Source: Aspergillus flavus
Taxonomy: Eukaryota; Ascomycota; Eurotiomycetes; Eurotiales; Aspergillaceae
Assembly (NCBI RefSeq): GCF_009017415.1
Contig: NC_092406.1
Location: forward strand, 1,488,001-1,552,000
Direction: 5' to 3'
Length of the DNA: 64,000 bases
Positions 1-11,272 of the stretch are shown here, in pieces. The position numbers were made by a program, and so were the translations under genes. A model generated the notes under the pieces. The model did no database searches. It saw only the letters and a list, made by a program, of their open reading frames with translations, and was not told the DNA's origin. Within the stretch, counting starts at the first letter, position 1. Every line of letters starts with the position of its first letter.

Positions 1-2891
1 TGTCATCCCGTAAGGAGATGCGTAATATGCAATACCACGGTCTCTTCGGTGCTTCCGCTGGGGGTTCTTGCTGAGCCTGAAAAGATATGGTCGTCTTGGC
101 GCCGCGTATGTTGGACCCACATTAGGGCTCCGGCAAACGAATGATAACCAGATTATTTGGGTCTCCGTCTCTCTCATTGGGGACCACTCGGCGGAAGACT
201 TACGTTGGTCTGGGGTTCCTGCATCTCTTTGAAGCTTAGCGGCCCACGTTGCCCTATGCTAAGTACCGACAAAAGTCGTGATGATCATCGCCCGCTCAGC
301 CTGGTTGTGGCGGCGTCCGAGATTCACAACCTGATTTTTTAGAATGCATCGGTGAACAGTTTACGTACCTGAAGTAGTTTATTTTTAGGTCCCCGGTCTC
401 CAATGAAAACCCCTTCTTATCATGATCAATAGCCGTCCACCAGCCAATAGGTACAAGTTGATTTGTATCGTGGCCACCATGCTGCCATTGGTATGCCGAA
501 TGTGGAGTGTCCTACGTCTCCATCTGTATCACTGTCTTGGCGTTTCAATGCCATCAAGCTATTCACTTGGAACGAGATCGAGGTCATTAAGCTGGTATCC
601 AAGCATCATAAGACGCATATATTGGGTGCGGATTGCGCCCCTGCCTACATACACAGAGCGGAAGACTTCCAAGTGATTCATTAGCCACTTCAAAAGAGCT
701 GTTCGGCAATCTCCCGAAGGAATACTCAGGAGAAGTCTTGACGATTTCCCCTGACAAGCTAACGCTTTATCTCTGTATCAACTTTCATAGATTGGACGAG
801 AGGCATCTAGCATCGGGGACAGACCTGGATCCATCCTTAAAAATATCAACTGCTTGAAAATGAAACAACTACTGTCTCATACATATGAAAGATTCCGGAA
901 AGTCGTAACGGAATGAATCGGCAACGTTGTGGGATCCGCTAAAGATTGGGCTAGATGCCCACCTTACGTCTGCGGGTTTTCCGTGGTGGAGTTCCTCCTT
1001 CTGTGCTTGACTTTGGAAAGCTTATGACTATTTCATGTGTCAATGATAGAGTCCTAATGAGGGAAGCCATCTCATGCTCTTATTCAGTTCATATATGACC
1101 GGTATTGCACTTCTAACCAGTTTATCTCACCTCTATTACCGGATTTTGGGAAGCTTAACGGAGTGGTAGTTCCAATTAGTAGTCTGTAGGCATCATGGGT
1201 TCTACAAGCTACTAACCATGTTTCTACCTTTATGACGGAACAGACCAACAAACGTAGGTCGAAATGGAGCTTATCGATGCCTACGAGCTTGGATTGGGAC
1301 CAACGTTTTGGTAAGAAATTATTCTAATAAGGCTGACGACTTCTAAGCTCTTGACGGTTGCAGAAACGCACCGTCTTTACCGATGTATTCCTTGTATGTT
1401 GTGTTCCAAAAGGGTTGGGTGCTAAGGACCATGCTCAGCGTGCACGTTCGACCTTTCCACCATCTCGAGGGAGTAATAGACGGTGTCAATATATGACCAC
1501 CTGCAGACAACAACAGAAAACATGCCAATACACAATCTGAACGAAAAGGCCCACGTAAAAGAAATCGACAGGACTACTTGAACCATAAGCGCTTTCTCTT
1601 ACGAGGTTTCTCCTGTGTACGAGTGGTCACGGGGGACAGTGCTGCAGCAGATTGAAATATCCGATGTTGGTAAAGAGTTTTCTTGTCAGGAAAATTGCAT
1701 CGAGACTACCTCAATAGAATGGGATATCCTTTCAAAATGATAACGGGACTACTGAATCAATTAGTACTTTCTCTCCATGTTTATTAAAGCGGCGAGATAT
1801 CCCTGGGCTGCACCGCTCAAATACAGAGACCACCATCCATAACTATCTGTCGATATGCCCCAGACCTCCGTGCTGGGCTTCTGCGCTTTCGTCTCTCATG
1901 GTGCACCATAGCTAGATAAATCAGTAACGGTATAAAGTATTTGAGTTTTTCTATCGGGACCTTACCCATGTAACATAGTACTTGCGCACAACCTTTCACC
2001 TTTGCTTCCTCGCTTTTTCGATTCAAAAATGACGAGGTTTGTCGCTTGATTAGAGGCATAGCCGTACCATAGACTGTAGTCTTGGCGACCGGATATCCAT
2101 ACTCTCTCCATAACAGCTTAACGTTCTGCTCTACTTGTAGATGGAGGCTTTTGTACGATGCAGTCGAAATTTAGACAGTCTCTGGGAGCCTTGGCCGAAT
2201 TCTTCTTTCATGGCCGCTAAAACTGTGACTAGGATAATATTGATTCTTGTTCTGATTAGAGCTTCATTTTGCCTAGCATCCCAAAAGGTAAACCGAAATC
2301 TGCCAAGGTGGATCCTTCATAGAAGCAGATTGATATAAGTTTCTATCGTAGTTATGCTGCATGCACTCACGTAGGGAGACGGGAGCAGTGCGTCTCTCCT
2401 AGGCTGTAGAATCCACCGAGATCCTGGATATCGATCCGGTTTTAGCTTAGATATAGCGTCTCTATCTTGGGGCCATATCGCTGTCACAGGGAGCGTTCGT
2501 ACAGATTCTTTCTCAATCTTGTTCTTCTATGACTTTGCTTGTTAAAGGCTGTATCAAGCTCCGTTTTAACTCGCGATCGTTCTTCCTTGCAGCGTATTTA
2601 CGAAGTTTGCTTTCTAGCTCTGTAAACCAGTCCCTAGTGGGTGACAATAAAAAGTAGTAGTGGAAGGAGGGTTGATGGTGAAAAGCTGTACTTATTTTAT
2701 AAGGACTAGTAAAGATTCACTATGTCACTCTCTGTATTGAATCCTTAGGAAACTGGCTCCTCAATTGCAAAATTATGACACTATTACGTTGACGGCATTC
2801 CTCCTCCTCCTCCTCCTTCTTATTCTTCTGATTCTCTTCTCCTTCCTCTTCTGTCAACGATCGTCACTCTATTATTACACTAAACTACGAT
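1..2891. other. Gene-poor stretch with decayed open frames
   Basis: No gene could be supported here. Short frames occur on both strands but none has a start, splice sites and a recognisable domain together. The best coding-like fragment is on the minus strand at about 2520-2650, a charged stretch with many Lys, Arg and Glu residues that ends at a TGA; it may be the end of a lost gene or of an old transposase, which cannot be decided by eye. A pyrimidine-rich tract (CTC and TTC triplets) at 2801-2860 lies directly upstream of the next gene and is probably part of its promoter. Confidence 0.5.
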
Positions 2892-3850
2892 ATGGCACAG
2901 ATCTACCGTCGGTTCCTGCACTGGGCAAAGGGTGTATTCCATTCTGGCACCGATCAGAATGAAAATACGATTGAAGGGGAGATTCACTGGAGCAGAGCCA
3001 TTCGCCATTATATGATCCGTGTAGGAATACGCCCCACGAGCTGCTGAGAGTCAGAGAAGCTGTGGCGCCTAGCCCTCAATGAGAGCGGAGATAAGCCTGA
3101 CAGCCTGAGTAAGTATTATACATGACACAGAGCGAAAACATTCTAACTCTGCCTAGAGCAACTTCTAGATGACGGCCCATTGGCGCTAAGCATCACACCC
3201 CCGGATATTGCTGTCATACGTGGTCGGTTAGACGCTATTCTCTTCTCAAGGCTGTCCGCTGCAATAAAGGAAGAAATCAACGCTCTCAAACACACCAGCT
3301 TAGGTGATGCACCAGGTGCTGGCAACACTTTGTATTTAGATTGTCTGCTGAAGGTTTCTACGCCACATAGCATCAAGGGGGAACATTTTATTCCGGAGCA
3401 TGATGTTGACAACATCCTATGGTATGGTGACCGCGATAAACTGGACACCAACCTAGTGATTACTCGCAAGGAGATTCCCTTGGATTCTCAAGATCGCTCA
3501 CCACTGCCGTCCATGAGTAAGTCTCTACCTTTTTAAAATATGCCTCCTGGGAGAAGACGGACGACTAAATTTTATATGAATACAGTTTTGATTCACCGCA
3601 CTCGCGAATTTGTCGGCCGCAAGAGTGAGATTTTTGGTATCTGTACCGATAGCTATCAGTGGAATTTCATGCACATCAACAAGAAGCGCCAGGTAAGCGA
3701 GTCCCATTCTTCGTGTAAACCAGACGTTCATGCTTCCAGGTCTCCCGTTTATCCCTGTACTGGTTGCATGATCAGCACCAAATTGAAAAGCTGGTTCGCC
3801 ACATTATCCGCCAGGCAGCTATCCTTCATCGAAAAGCAGTTGGAAGTTAG
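2892..3850 (+). pseudogene. Conserved-looking fungal protein of unknown function, interrupted by one in-frame TGA
   Basis: Four exons fit one frame: 2892-3108, 3157-3516, 3586-3692 and 3740-3850. All three introns have GTAAGT or GTAAGC donors and CAG/TAG acceptors, and the exon total of 795 bases closes exactly. The only break is a TGA at codon 52 (3045-3047); coding-like sequence continues in the same frame on both sides, so a single substitution such as CGA to TGA would explain it. The middle part contains the segments DNILWYGD and TNLVITRKE, followed by EIFGICTDSYQWNFMHI. Together these recall large fungal families of unknown function that may have a nuclease-like fold; that comparison is from memory and weak. 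A cryptic intron (donor GTGTAT in the first exon, acceptor at 3048) could bypass the stop but would remove good coding sequence. Confidence 0.5.
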
Positions 3851-4060
3851 AGGTTCTTGAAAATTTGCAGTGAATTGACTGGATGCAAGATATTGTACCA
3901 GAGTGATCAGAGTGACAATTTCGGTGCCATAGAGGAATAAATGCTACTTAAGGTAGAGATCAATTAAACTATACTTTGCTTTGATTCACACCCCATTGGC
4001 TTTGGTGTCAATATCACCCCTTAGGATCTAAGCACAATTACTTGTGGGCTAGCTTTCCAT

Positions 4061-6078
4061 TCACTTCAGTCGGACCAGATCCTCGATTATCATATCAGCA
4101 GCTTTCTCCGCAATGGCATATACCGTCGCCTGAATATGCGCACTGACTTGGAGAGGCATGATGCTGGCGTCGACAACACGCAAGTTAGTTATACCGTACA
4201 CTCTTAGACGGCCATCGACCACGCCTGACTTCTCGCCTTCTAAGCCTCCCATCGCGCAGGTACCAATCGCTGTCGTTATGTTAGCCCACCACGGTGGCAA
4301 GATGATTAATGCCAAACTTACGGTGCCAGTCAGTGATGGTATAGTTCCGAACAAACTCGTCGTATTCGTCCATTTCGCCTGGTGTGTCCGAATCAGACAT
4401 CGGAGGGAATACCCGGGAGCGAATGATGTCTGAAAGTGGCTTCGTTGCGCAGATTCGCTTCGTCAAGCGCTGGCCAAGCTTCATAATCTCCAGGTCTACC
4501 TCCCCATGACCGAAAAAGTACCGTGGATCAATAATCGGCTTATCGTGAACAGTCGCACGGGTGCCAGGGTCCTTGGGTGGCAAGTGGATTGACCCCCGGG
4601 ACCAGGGATATTGCAGCATCATAAGCATCGTACCATATTTCTTGCCCACTTCGGATGTGAAGTATGGACTCCAGTTGCCGACATCGAAGAGATATTCGAG
4701 CTGACCCAAATTAGCATCCTCCCGGAATTGGCGAGCTAGGATCTCGTCTCGTTTTTTCCCAGTCTGTTTGGCCAGTGACTCCGCTCTCGATCGGAGGCCT
4801 TCCAGCTCCTCTTGCCCGATGATCTGTGACAATGAACAATATGCGATTGAACAAGGAAGGATAGTCCAAGGTCCGGACTTAGAGCCTTCATACTCACGGC
4901 TGGCCGCTTCCTGAAGTGCTGAATCCTGCAGGACCTCATCCCGGGTGGGTATCTCGGGCGATATTTCAAAGATTGTGGCCGTCACTGTATTTCCCGTTAG
5001 TGATCGTTTTCTCTAAGTCTCGAAAGATGAATATTACTCATATGCTCCTGAAGGTTTTCCCCGACATTCGGATTTTCAATCTTGACAGGGATTCCAGCAG
5101 ACCTCAGGACCTCGGTATTGCCCACGCCAGATAGCTCCAGGAGCTGTGGAGACTGAACACTCCCAGCTGAGAGGATAACCTCTCTTGCTGCATAGACTTC
5201 TTTCTGCTTATTATCGCAGAGGATGTCGACTCCAGTCGCGACCCACCGGTCACTGTGTCCATCTTTCTCGATTAGTACTTTTGTCACCATTGCCTCAGTA
5301 AGCAGTACTAGATTTGGTCGCGCTGCTATGGGTTGATAGTAGGCATTTGCCGAATAACTCCGGGTTTGGCTGATGGGATCCACCGTGCAAATCATGTTCC
5401 ATGCTCCTGTATTTGATCCGTCAAGACTATCTGGACTAGTATCCACGCCGACCGCGTTGAGTGTCGCGTGCCAAAACTGGTGAGCTGGACCATAGCTCTG
5501 AATATGTGTTGTCTGAAGCGGGCCAGTAGTCCCGTGTGTTTCCTCTTGGTAGTAAGAATAATACTGCTTCTGGTGAGTGGCATCAGGAGGGTGAAAAGTC
5601 TCGGAACGTTGGAAGTAAGGCCTTATCAGCTGTTAGTCTAGACTAAATCATGGGTTCACCAGGACCCAGCAGAACCCTGCAATTGCTATACATACAAAAG
5701 ATCATCCCAGCCCCATCCTGCGTTCCCTAATTCCTCCCAAGCGTCATAATCCTCTCGGTTCCCACGATTCCACGCCATGAAATTCAGGGCACTGGTACCG
5801 CCAAGTACCTTGCCACGAGGCCACGGTAGCTTCCGACCTGATAGCCCTGGCTGAGGCACGGTCTCAAACTGCCAGTCATACTGAGACCCGATGGTAGAAC
5901 CATAAAGACCCGGGATGTTGATTGCTTTCTCATCAAATGCTGCGGGACCAGCTTCGACTACTCCGACCACGATGTCAGGGCGTTCGCTTAGACGCGCAGC
6001 TAACACTAAGCCTGCGGTCCCTCCGCCGACGATCAGATAATCAAACTCATGGGCTGCAAACTCGTCGACGCGACCCAT
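4061..6078 (-). CDS. GMC-family FAD-dependent oxidoreductase (choline dehydrogenase/glucose oxidase type)
   Basis: A 612-aa flavoenzyme built from four exons: 6078-5696, 5621-5038, 4984-4322 and 4269-4061. The N-terminus carries the FAD-binding Rossmann motif GGGTAG (residues 18-23), followed by the GMC signature around [15 protein letters not shown]. The second signature ([17 protein letters not shown]) lies in exon 2. The C-terminal substrate domain ends with [13 protein letters not shown], whose His is the usual catalytic base, and with [11 protein letters not shown]. The last intron splits the TDWH/PIGTCAMG motif and is needed to restore the frame. No signal peptide is visible, so the enzyme is probably intracellular. 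Members oxidise alcohols, sugars or aromatic alcohols; the substrate here cannot be told. It stands alone, with no linked biosynthetic enzyme. Confidence 0.9.
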
Positions 6079-7966
6079 GGTGTCACGGTTGGCAAGGGAT
6101 CAGTAGCCGTTGAAGTTAGGTTGGAAAGGCAAAGGCGGGGCTTGGATTAAGGTACGCGCATATTATCTTCCGACTGGCCGATCGTACCTTTTCTGCACCT
6201 CCATTCATGCCTCCGCAGATCATCACCGTGTGGGGGTTAAAGAAGGCCAAGCTTGACGGCCGCGGCCTATCGGGCATAGCTAAAGCTGTTGAATGGGCTC
6301 AGTTGCTGAGGCATTTTTATGCCAGTTTCCCTGCTACTTGGTGCTTTTCGGAGTTTATCTGGTCTTAGGCTCGACGTCTTAGTGACCAATACACCCCTCC
6401 TGTGGCATTTCACAACTCTTTCCATGATAGGAGTTCATTATGCTGCATAACCTATACAGGATTTGTTTTCGCAGGTATGTCAGTCCGAGTGAGTCTAGCT
6501 GTTTATGTCCAAAAGAGCTTTAGCCTGTCGACCTTCTCTTTATGGACAGAGATGGCTTCATAATCCCAACCCCGGAAAACCATTCAGTAGCATACATCCG
6601 ATTTGCGATGCTCTTTTCAAAATCATAATAATTTAAGTCACTAATTAAACATCAAGGTATATGGTCAGCAAACGTGCCTGGACCTTGACATCCCCAACGT
6701 GATATTTGTTCACTCTATTCAAAAAGCACATTCTGCTCGACAATTGTCTTTCATTTGTGTCTCTGAATAGAAACCTGGAGACCACACTTTGAGTCACAGC
6801 ACGGGATCAAGGGACCGTATAAGAGCTCAGTATCACCATGAGCCTCTTCCTACAAACTACATGTCAGTGGTGGGTTATAGAGATGCAAATGCATTGCACA
6901 CTACCACGACATGAATCAACCAAGCCGCCTATTACCTTAATCAATCATACTCCTTATCGTGATTCCTCCTTATCGTGATTCTCGTCAATGCCCCGTTCTA
7001 TTGCCGAGGTTTCCATGCATAGTGTTGAATAACCATCCACGCAAAATGCCACATTCCAGCCCTAATTTCTGCGCTGACAAGATAACCTCAACCAAAACAT
7101 ATAAAAATCGCTCCAACCTCATTAACACCCAAAACACAATCACACCATATCCCCGGAGTGTCATCAAACAAAACACCACAACCCCTCCCATGATCAGTAA
7201 TCCTCCAGTTTCATGGTTGTGGGTCAGACCCACAGTTTTTCCGCGTTAGGGTGAACGAGGTCTCCACTTTAGGAATGTGTTGGTTTTCGGTGCCGATTGG
7301 GATTGTTTTTGGGAGAATTAAATTGTTAGAGATATGTGGGGAGTGGCTTTTCTATGATGATGAGGATGGATAGGATACTATCATGTATTTGTGGCTTTTA
7401 GCTTGGAGTTGTAATTCTGGGATGTTGGGTTTGTGGTGGTGGGAATTATATATATTTCGTGGAGTGTTGAGTAGGATGCTGTGTACCGGTGTATATATAT
7501 TTTCATGGGGAGTGTGCACTACGCACTCAGGACATTGCAACCACTCAAATCAGACAAAAATGAGAGATACAGTTGTTTGGGATTTACTCATTCCTTCAAG
7601 AATCGTCCATGTACCAGTAAAAGGTGGTCAACAATAAAGGTAGAAGATTGTAAGTTGGAACATCCTCGCTTTCGCGCTACAAACTATGTATAATGAGCAA
7701 CTATATGTACACTCTTCCAACAATAAACAACGGCATAAGGTGGAGTAGCGAACTATTTCTCAATTACAAGGCCGACCATCGACCAGAGAGAAAGAAGAAA
7801 GCACAATGAAAGACTATTCTAGTGTTTCCCCGAAAATAGGATACTGTCTACTATACAATTTACAAAAAACAATATTTCAGACAACGCAAACACCAACCGT
7901 CTATTTTCTATTCTGGTTATATAACTTCCCCTTCCTCTCAAAAATTAAATCCTCAAGTCAAATCGC
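6079..7966. other. Intergenic region between two minus-strand genes
   Basis: This 1.9-kb gap is the promoter side of the GMC gene and the 3' side of the AA9 gene. A hydrophobic minus-strand frame at about 6985-7230 has no ATG at its head and no convincing splice partner, so it was not called. A short perfect tandem duplication lies at 6951-6982 (listed separately). The stretch at 7080-7200 is rich in A and C and the stretch at 7330-7510 in G and T. Nothing else was recognised. Confidence 0.5.
6951..6982. repeat. Two-copy tandem repeat, 16-base unit
   Basis: The unit TCCTTATCGTGATTCY occurs twice back to back; the two copies differ only in the last base (C then T). Each copy contains a TTATCG core, so the duplication doubles a possible GATA-type site (CGATAA on the other strand). 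It lies 870 bases upstream of the GMC start and about 1 kb beyond the AA9 stop, so a regulatory role is not established. Confidence 0.8.
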
Positions 7967-9070
7967 TTAAGCGGAAATACACTGGTAGTAGTAAGGGTTC
8001 CACTTCTTGCAAGTGAGACCCTCCTCACACTGAGTGCTACCCTTGTAGTTCAGACCACCACACTGGTACCACTCCTTGACAGCGCCGCCGGCGTTGGAAC
8101 TAGGCTGAGGAACAGAGTTAGTGGACGCAGCAGAAGAGGCAATGGCGGAGGTGCTAGAGGGAGTAGCGGGAGCAGTGGCAGAGGCGGCAGCAGTGGTGGA
8201 GACAATGGTTGAGGTGGTGGAAGTGTTCTCAGTGGAAGGGGCCTCAGTGGATGAAGTGGCTGGCTGTTTGGCGATGGTAGTGAAGCTAGAGGGAGCAGGA
8301 GCAGCGCTGGTAGCTGCAGGAGCAGATGCAGAGGCGGAAGCTGATGGAGAAGAAGACGAACCAGAAGCGCCATCCCAGACGGCAGGGCCGGGGAAGGGGT
8401 AGCTGTCGAAAGAGTTGTAGATGTCGAACAGAATGCCCTTGTCGGTGGCGGTGTAGGCACCAGGGATGGAGACACCCTCGGGGAGAGTCTTGGAGCCGGA
8501 AGAGGTGACCTTGACCTGGACACACTCCATGTAGAACTGGGCGCCGCCCTGGCGGTTACCCTCATGGAGAGCGATGATCTCAGGGCGGAAGAGGTACTCG
8601 CCGGCAGCAACGTCGGGAACGGTGACGGAGTGCTTGCCCCTGTTCTTGATCAAGGTGTCAACGGCCCAGGTGCCATCGGTGTAGCCATCCTCGGCAATCT
8701 TGACCCAACCGTTGCCAGCAGTGCCCTTCTCAGTAGGGGCCATGTAGACCATGATGGGACCTTTGTGGGAGGAAGCGATGATGTCGTCAGAATCGCTGCG
8801 GGAGTCGTGGTGCCACTCGAAGGTGATCTTGTCACCGGCCTTGACCTCAAGGGTCTTAGCGGTAGCCTTGTTGTTAACGTTGCAGGTCATGTCCTTGGAG
8901 GTGACATCGGTGATGGGGCTGTTGCTGGGGGGAGAACGGATGTAGCCGCTCTCGCTGTTACCTTCACCCTGGTCGACATCGTTGATCCAGACGGCGTGGA
9001 CGGTGGCGTGGGCGCTGACGAGCTTAGCAGCCGCTGCCAGAGCGAGCATACCAAAGGTAGAGGACTTCAT
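7967..9070 (-). CDS. eglD: Secreted AA9 lytic polysaccharide monooxygenase with C-terminal CBM1
   Basis: A single-exon 367-aa protein of the AA9 (formerly GH61) family, which cleaves cellulose oxidatively with copper. The signal peptide spans residues 1-20 and its cleavage after SA would expose His21 as the N-terminal ligand of the copper histidine brace. The second brace residue is His102 in SSHKGP. His169, Gln178 and the axial Tyr180 are present in ALHEGN...[10 protein letters not shown] Ser/Thr/Ala/Pro linker (about residues 236-330) joins the catalytic domain to a CBM1 cellulose-binding module (about 331-367; WYQCGG ... CxxxLxC ... YYQC). The order of parts matches the Aspergillus EglD/Cel61 proteins, hence the symbol. 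A TATAAAA box lies about 160 bases upstream of the ATG. The linker is GC-rich with strong codon bias, which suggests high expression. Confidence 0.95.
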   Translation of the reverse strand: MKSSTFGMLALAAAAKLVSAHATVHAVWINDVDQGEGNSESGYIRSPPSNSPITDVTSKDMTCNVNNKATAKTLEVKAGDKITFEWHHDSRSDSDDIIASSHKGPIMVYMAPTEKGTAGNGWVKIAEDGYTDGTWAVDTLIKNRGKHSVTVPDVAAGEYLFRPEIIALHEGNRQGGAQFYMECVQVKVTSSGSKTLPEGVSIPGAYTATDKGILFDIYNSFDSYPFPGPAVWDGASGSSSSPSASASASAPAATSAAPAPSSFTTIAKQPATSSTEAPSTENTSTTSTIVSTTAAASATAPATPSSTSAIASSAASTNSVPQPSSNAGGAVKEWYQCGGLNYKGSTQCEEGLTCKKWNPYYYQCISA

Positions 9071-11272
9071 TTTGATAAAGAGTGTAAGGCGTCGACTTGG
9101 ACGGTAGAAAAGAATGTAAAAAGTGAACGTAAGTAGGAAAACAAAAGCAGAAAGGAATGAATGGTTAGCTATCCAGGCTTGAGGAATGAGAGAGACCTAT
9201 CGAGGGTCCGGATGAGGGCCTTTTATACACATCGACGAAAGCTTCCAGCTTCCAGCACCCCTTCATGGTTCTCATAGATTAGACGGTTCGGGATGGGGCA
9301 GCGTGAGATGAGCGAAGCCCTGCCAAGAAGCGTCAACCCGCTGATGCCAAGAACGAGACGTTTCAGCTAAATTTCATATCATCACTAGCTTAGGGTTCTA
9401 CTTCATTTATCCGACTTGGCAATCATGGACTATTGGTCTCTGGCCTGAATTACAGTTGGAGGGATCAACTCCGGTAGGGACCGTGAAATGCCCTAACCCG
9501 ATTCAAATTTCCGGCACGAATCATGGGCAGTCGAAAAGCACCGACCACCTCCCCTGCGATGTAGTCCGACTGAGTTTCGTTCTTCTAGTGCTGCAGCGGT
9601 GGCCTTGGCAGAGGTTTTGCATATTGAATTGTTTCACTCGATATTGATTGTTCTTATGGTTCACTTTGATAGCTTAATGAACTAATCTCCCGAGTGCCGC
9701 GTATACCCCTTTTTGTAATAACATTCCTGGCACTTCTACATACACACACTGCCGTAAAGTCTATAAGAAGTAGTCGGGAGTCATGAAGAAAGAAACCGAC
9801 TGCTAGAACGCTATGGTATTCGACGCTCGAAACATACACCTGTGGAAATACTCCGAAGATAACGGCGTCAAGGATCGGCATGGCGAATCCGCCTCCTGTG
9901 ACAAGTTGATGCAAGAACCGAGCCGAAGAGACGGGAAGATAAAATAGAGTGGACACGAAAGGGGTGTGATGTGCATGTTAGCCGCCAGGAACCATGATTA
10001 TGCTGCAATCGATAGATTATCACTGAGAGCCCTGGATTTCCAGGCGGTTCAACTGCTTCGGATGCGTTCCGACCGATATCAGGGTCCGTTTTAATTCTCC
10101 ACTTCAGCGGCGCATCGGCCATTCCCTAAAAGAGATATACTCCGACGCCACTCCTAGCTTGCGTTTCAAAGTACTACTTCTAGTCTCATGCGAAGGGCCC
10201 GGATAATATCAAGCATTTACCCCACCAATCAGCGGTACGCAGATAGGCTACAGAATATACGGAGCTCTTGGGCCTGATCTACTCCGTGGCCAAACCGGTG
10301 CCTGGGAGTCCCTTCTTTGACCCTGCAGTATGATCCATCTCGTTTCAAGTCGTGGTCCAGACGCCACATGGCATCAGGGTTTACGAGGTACCCTTCCCTT
10401 TGCCTCGAGTAGATGCTTTACCAAGTTCGCGGAACCCTGCTGCGACATATCTGTTTACTAGGGTCCATGCGCGTGGGAAATGAGCAGCACAGCAGCACTA
10501 AAGGGTATCTAATCGTATCGTAGTCGGCTTGATATTTTTACTCGGCTTAGGACGCTTCGACCAGCATCTAGACTTGTCTTTCGCGGTGTGGCGACTTTGC
10601 CCATCATGCAGTTAATATAGAGAATAGTTTAGCCGGAAATTGCTTACAACGTAAACCGTATACTAGACTTGGGGGCTGACTCCTTAGACTCTAGAGAGCT
10701 TCTAGCTGGATCCCCGAGTGCACGGTAACGAATTGGTTGTAGAAAGTACTTCTTAATTAGAGAGAGTAGCTCTCCTGAACCACTCCCATGTGGGTATCAA
10801 TAGTCTGGTTAAGAATAGACCCTGCTGCCTACATAGCTTCCCCGTAGACTATTGGAACCATCCTGAATATATGTTATTTTTAGTGCGAAAGGCGACTACA
10901 CTACGACCAGAATCATGCCACAACATCTTACCTGAGGACTTACAAAGCAGTGGCGGACCAATAATCCATTAGCTAGCTACCACAATGCCACATGAAGGCA
11001 TTCCAGAGTCCAGACACAATCGATCTATTTAGCGCGCCACAGAATATTCCCGACGTGGACCGGACTAATTAGAACGGAATATGCGTTAACCGGGACTAAT
11101 AACAGGCAGGCCCAGTGGACCTTGAAGTGATTTAATAGCAGCAATAAATACTAGGTTCCCCATATCGTGCCATTCTGGCGTGGATAGAATTTTCCAAGAT
11201 CTACTAGTCCACCTGGTGTTTATTGCTGGGATAATTTCCATTCAACCGCCCCCGGAGATATCAACCACGATT
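9071..11272. other. Long intergenic region, no convincing gene
   Basis: The first 300 bases are the AA9 promoter. Two overlapping minus-strand frames at 9654-9956 and 9868-10122 look partly coding: the upstream one starts with a real ATG at 10122, the other continues in a different register and is hydrophobic. A one-base shift would join them, and a GTGTATG donor lies near 9845. They could be the remains of a small gene but match nothing recognised. From 10140 to 11270 the sequence is stop-rich in all frames. Confidence 0.45.
9231..9237 (-). promoter_or_regulatory. TATA box of the AA9 gene
   Basis: TATAAAA reads on the minus strand about 160 bases before the AA9 start codon at 9070. The distance implies a 5' leader of roughly 130 bases. 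No clear XlnR (GGCTAA) site was seen close to it. Confidence 0.5.

Noticed and set aside
4270..4321. Apparent frameshift in the GMC oxidoreductase before its catalytic motif
   Set aside because: It is a 52-base intron with GTAAGT donor and CAG acceptor that rejoins TDWH and PIGTCAMGG.
6985..7233. Hydrophobic 82-codon minus frame
   Set aside because: It begins with GTG, has no ATG before the middle of the hydrophobic stretch and no supported splice partner.
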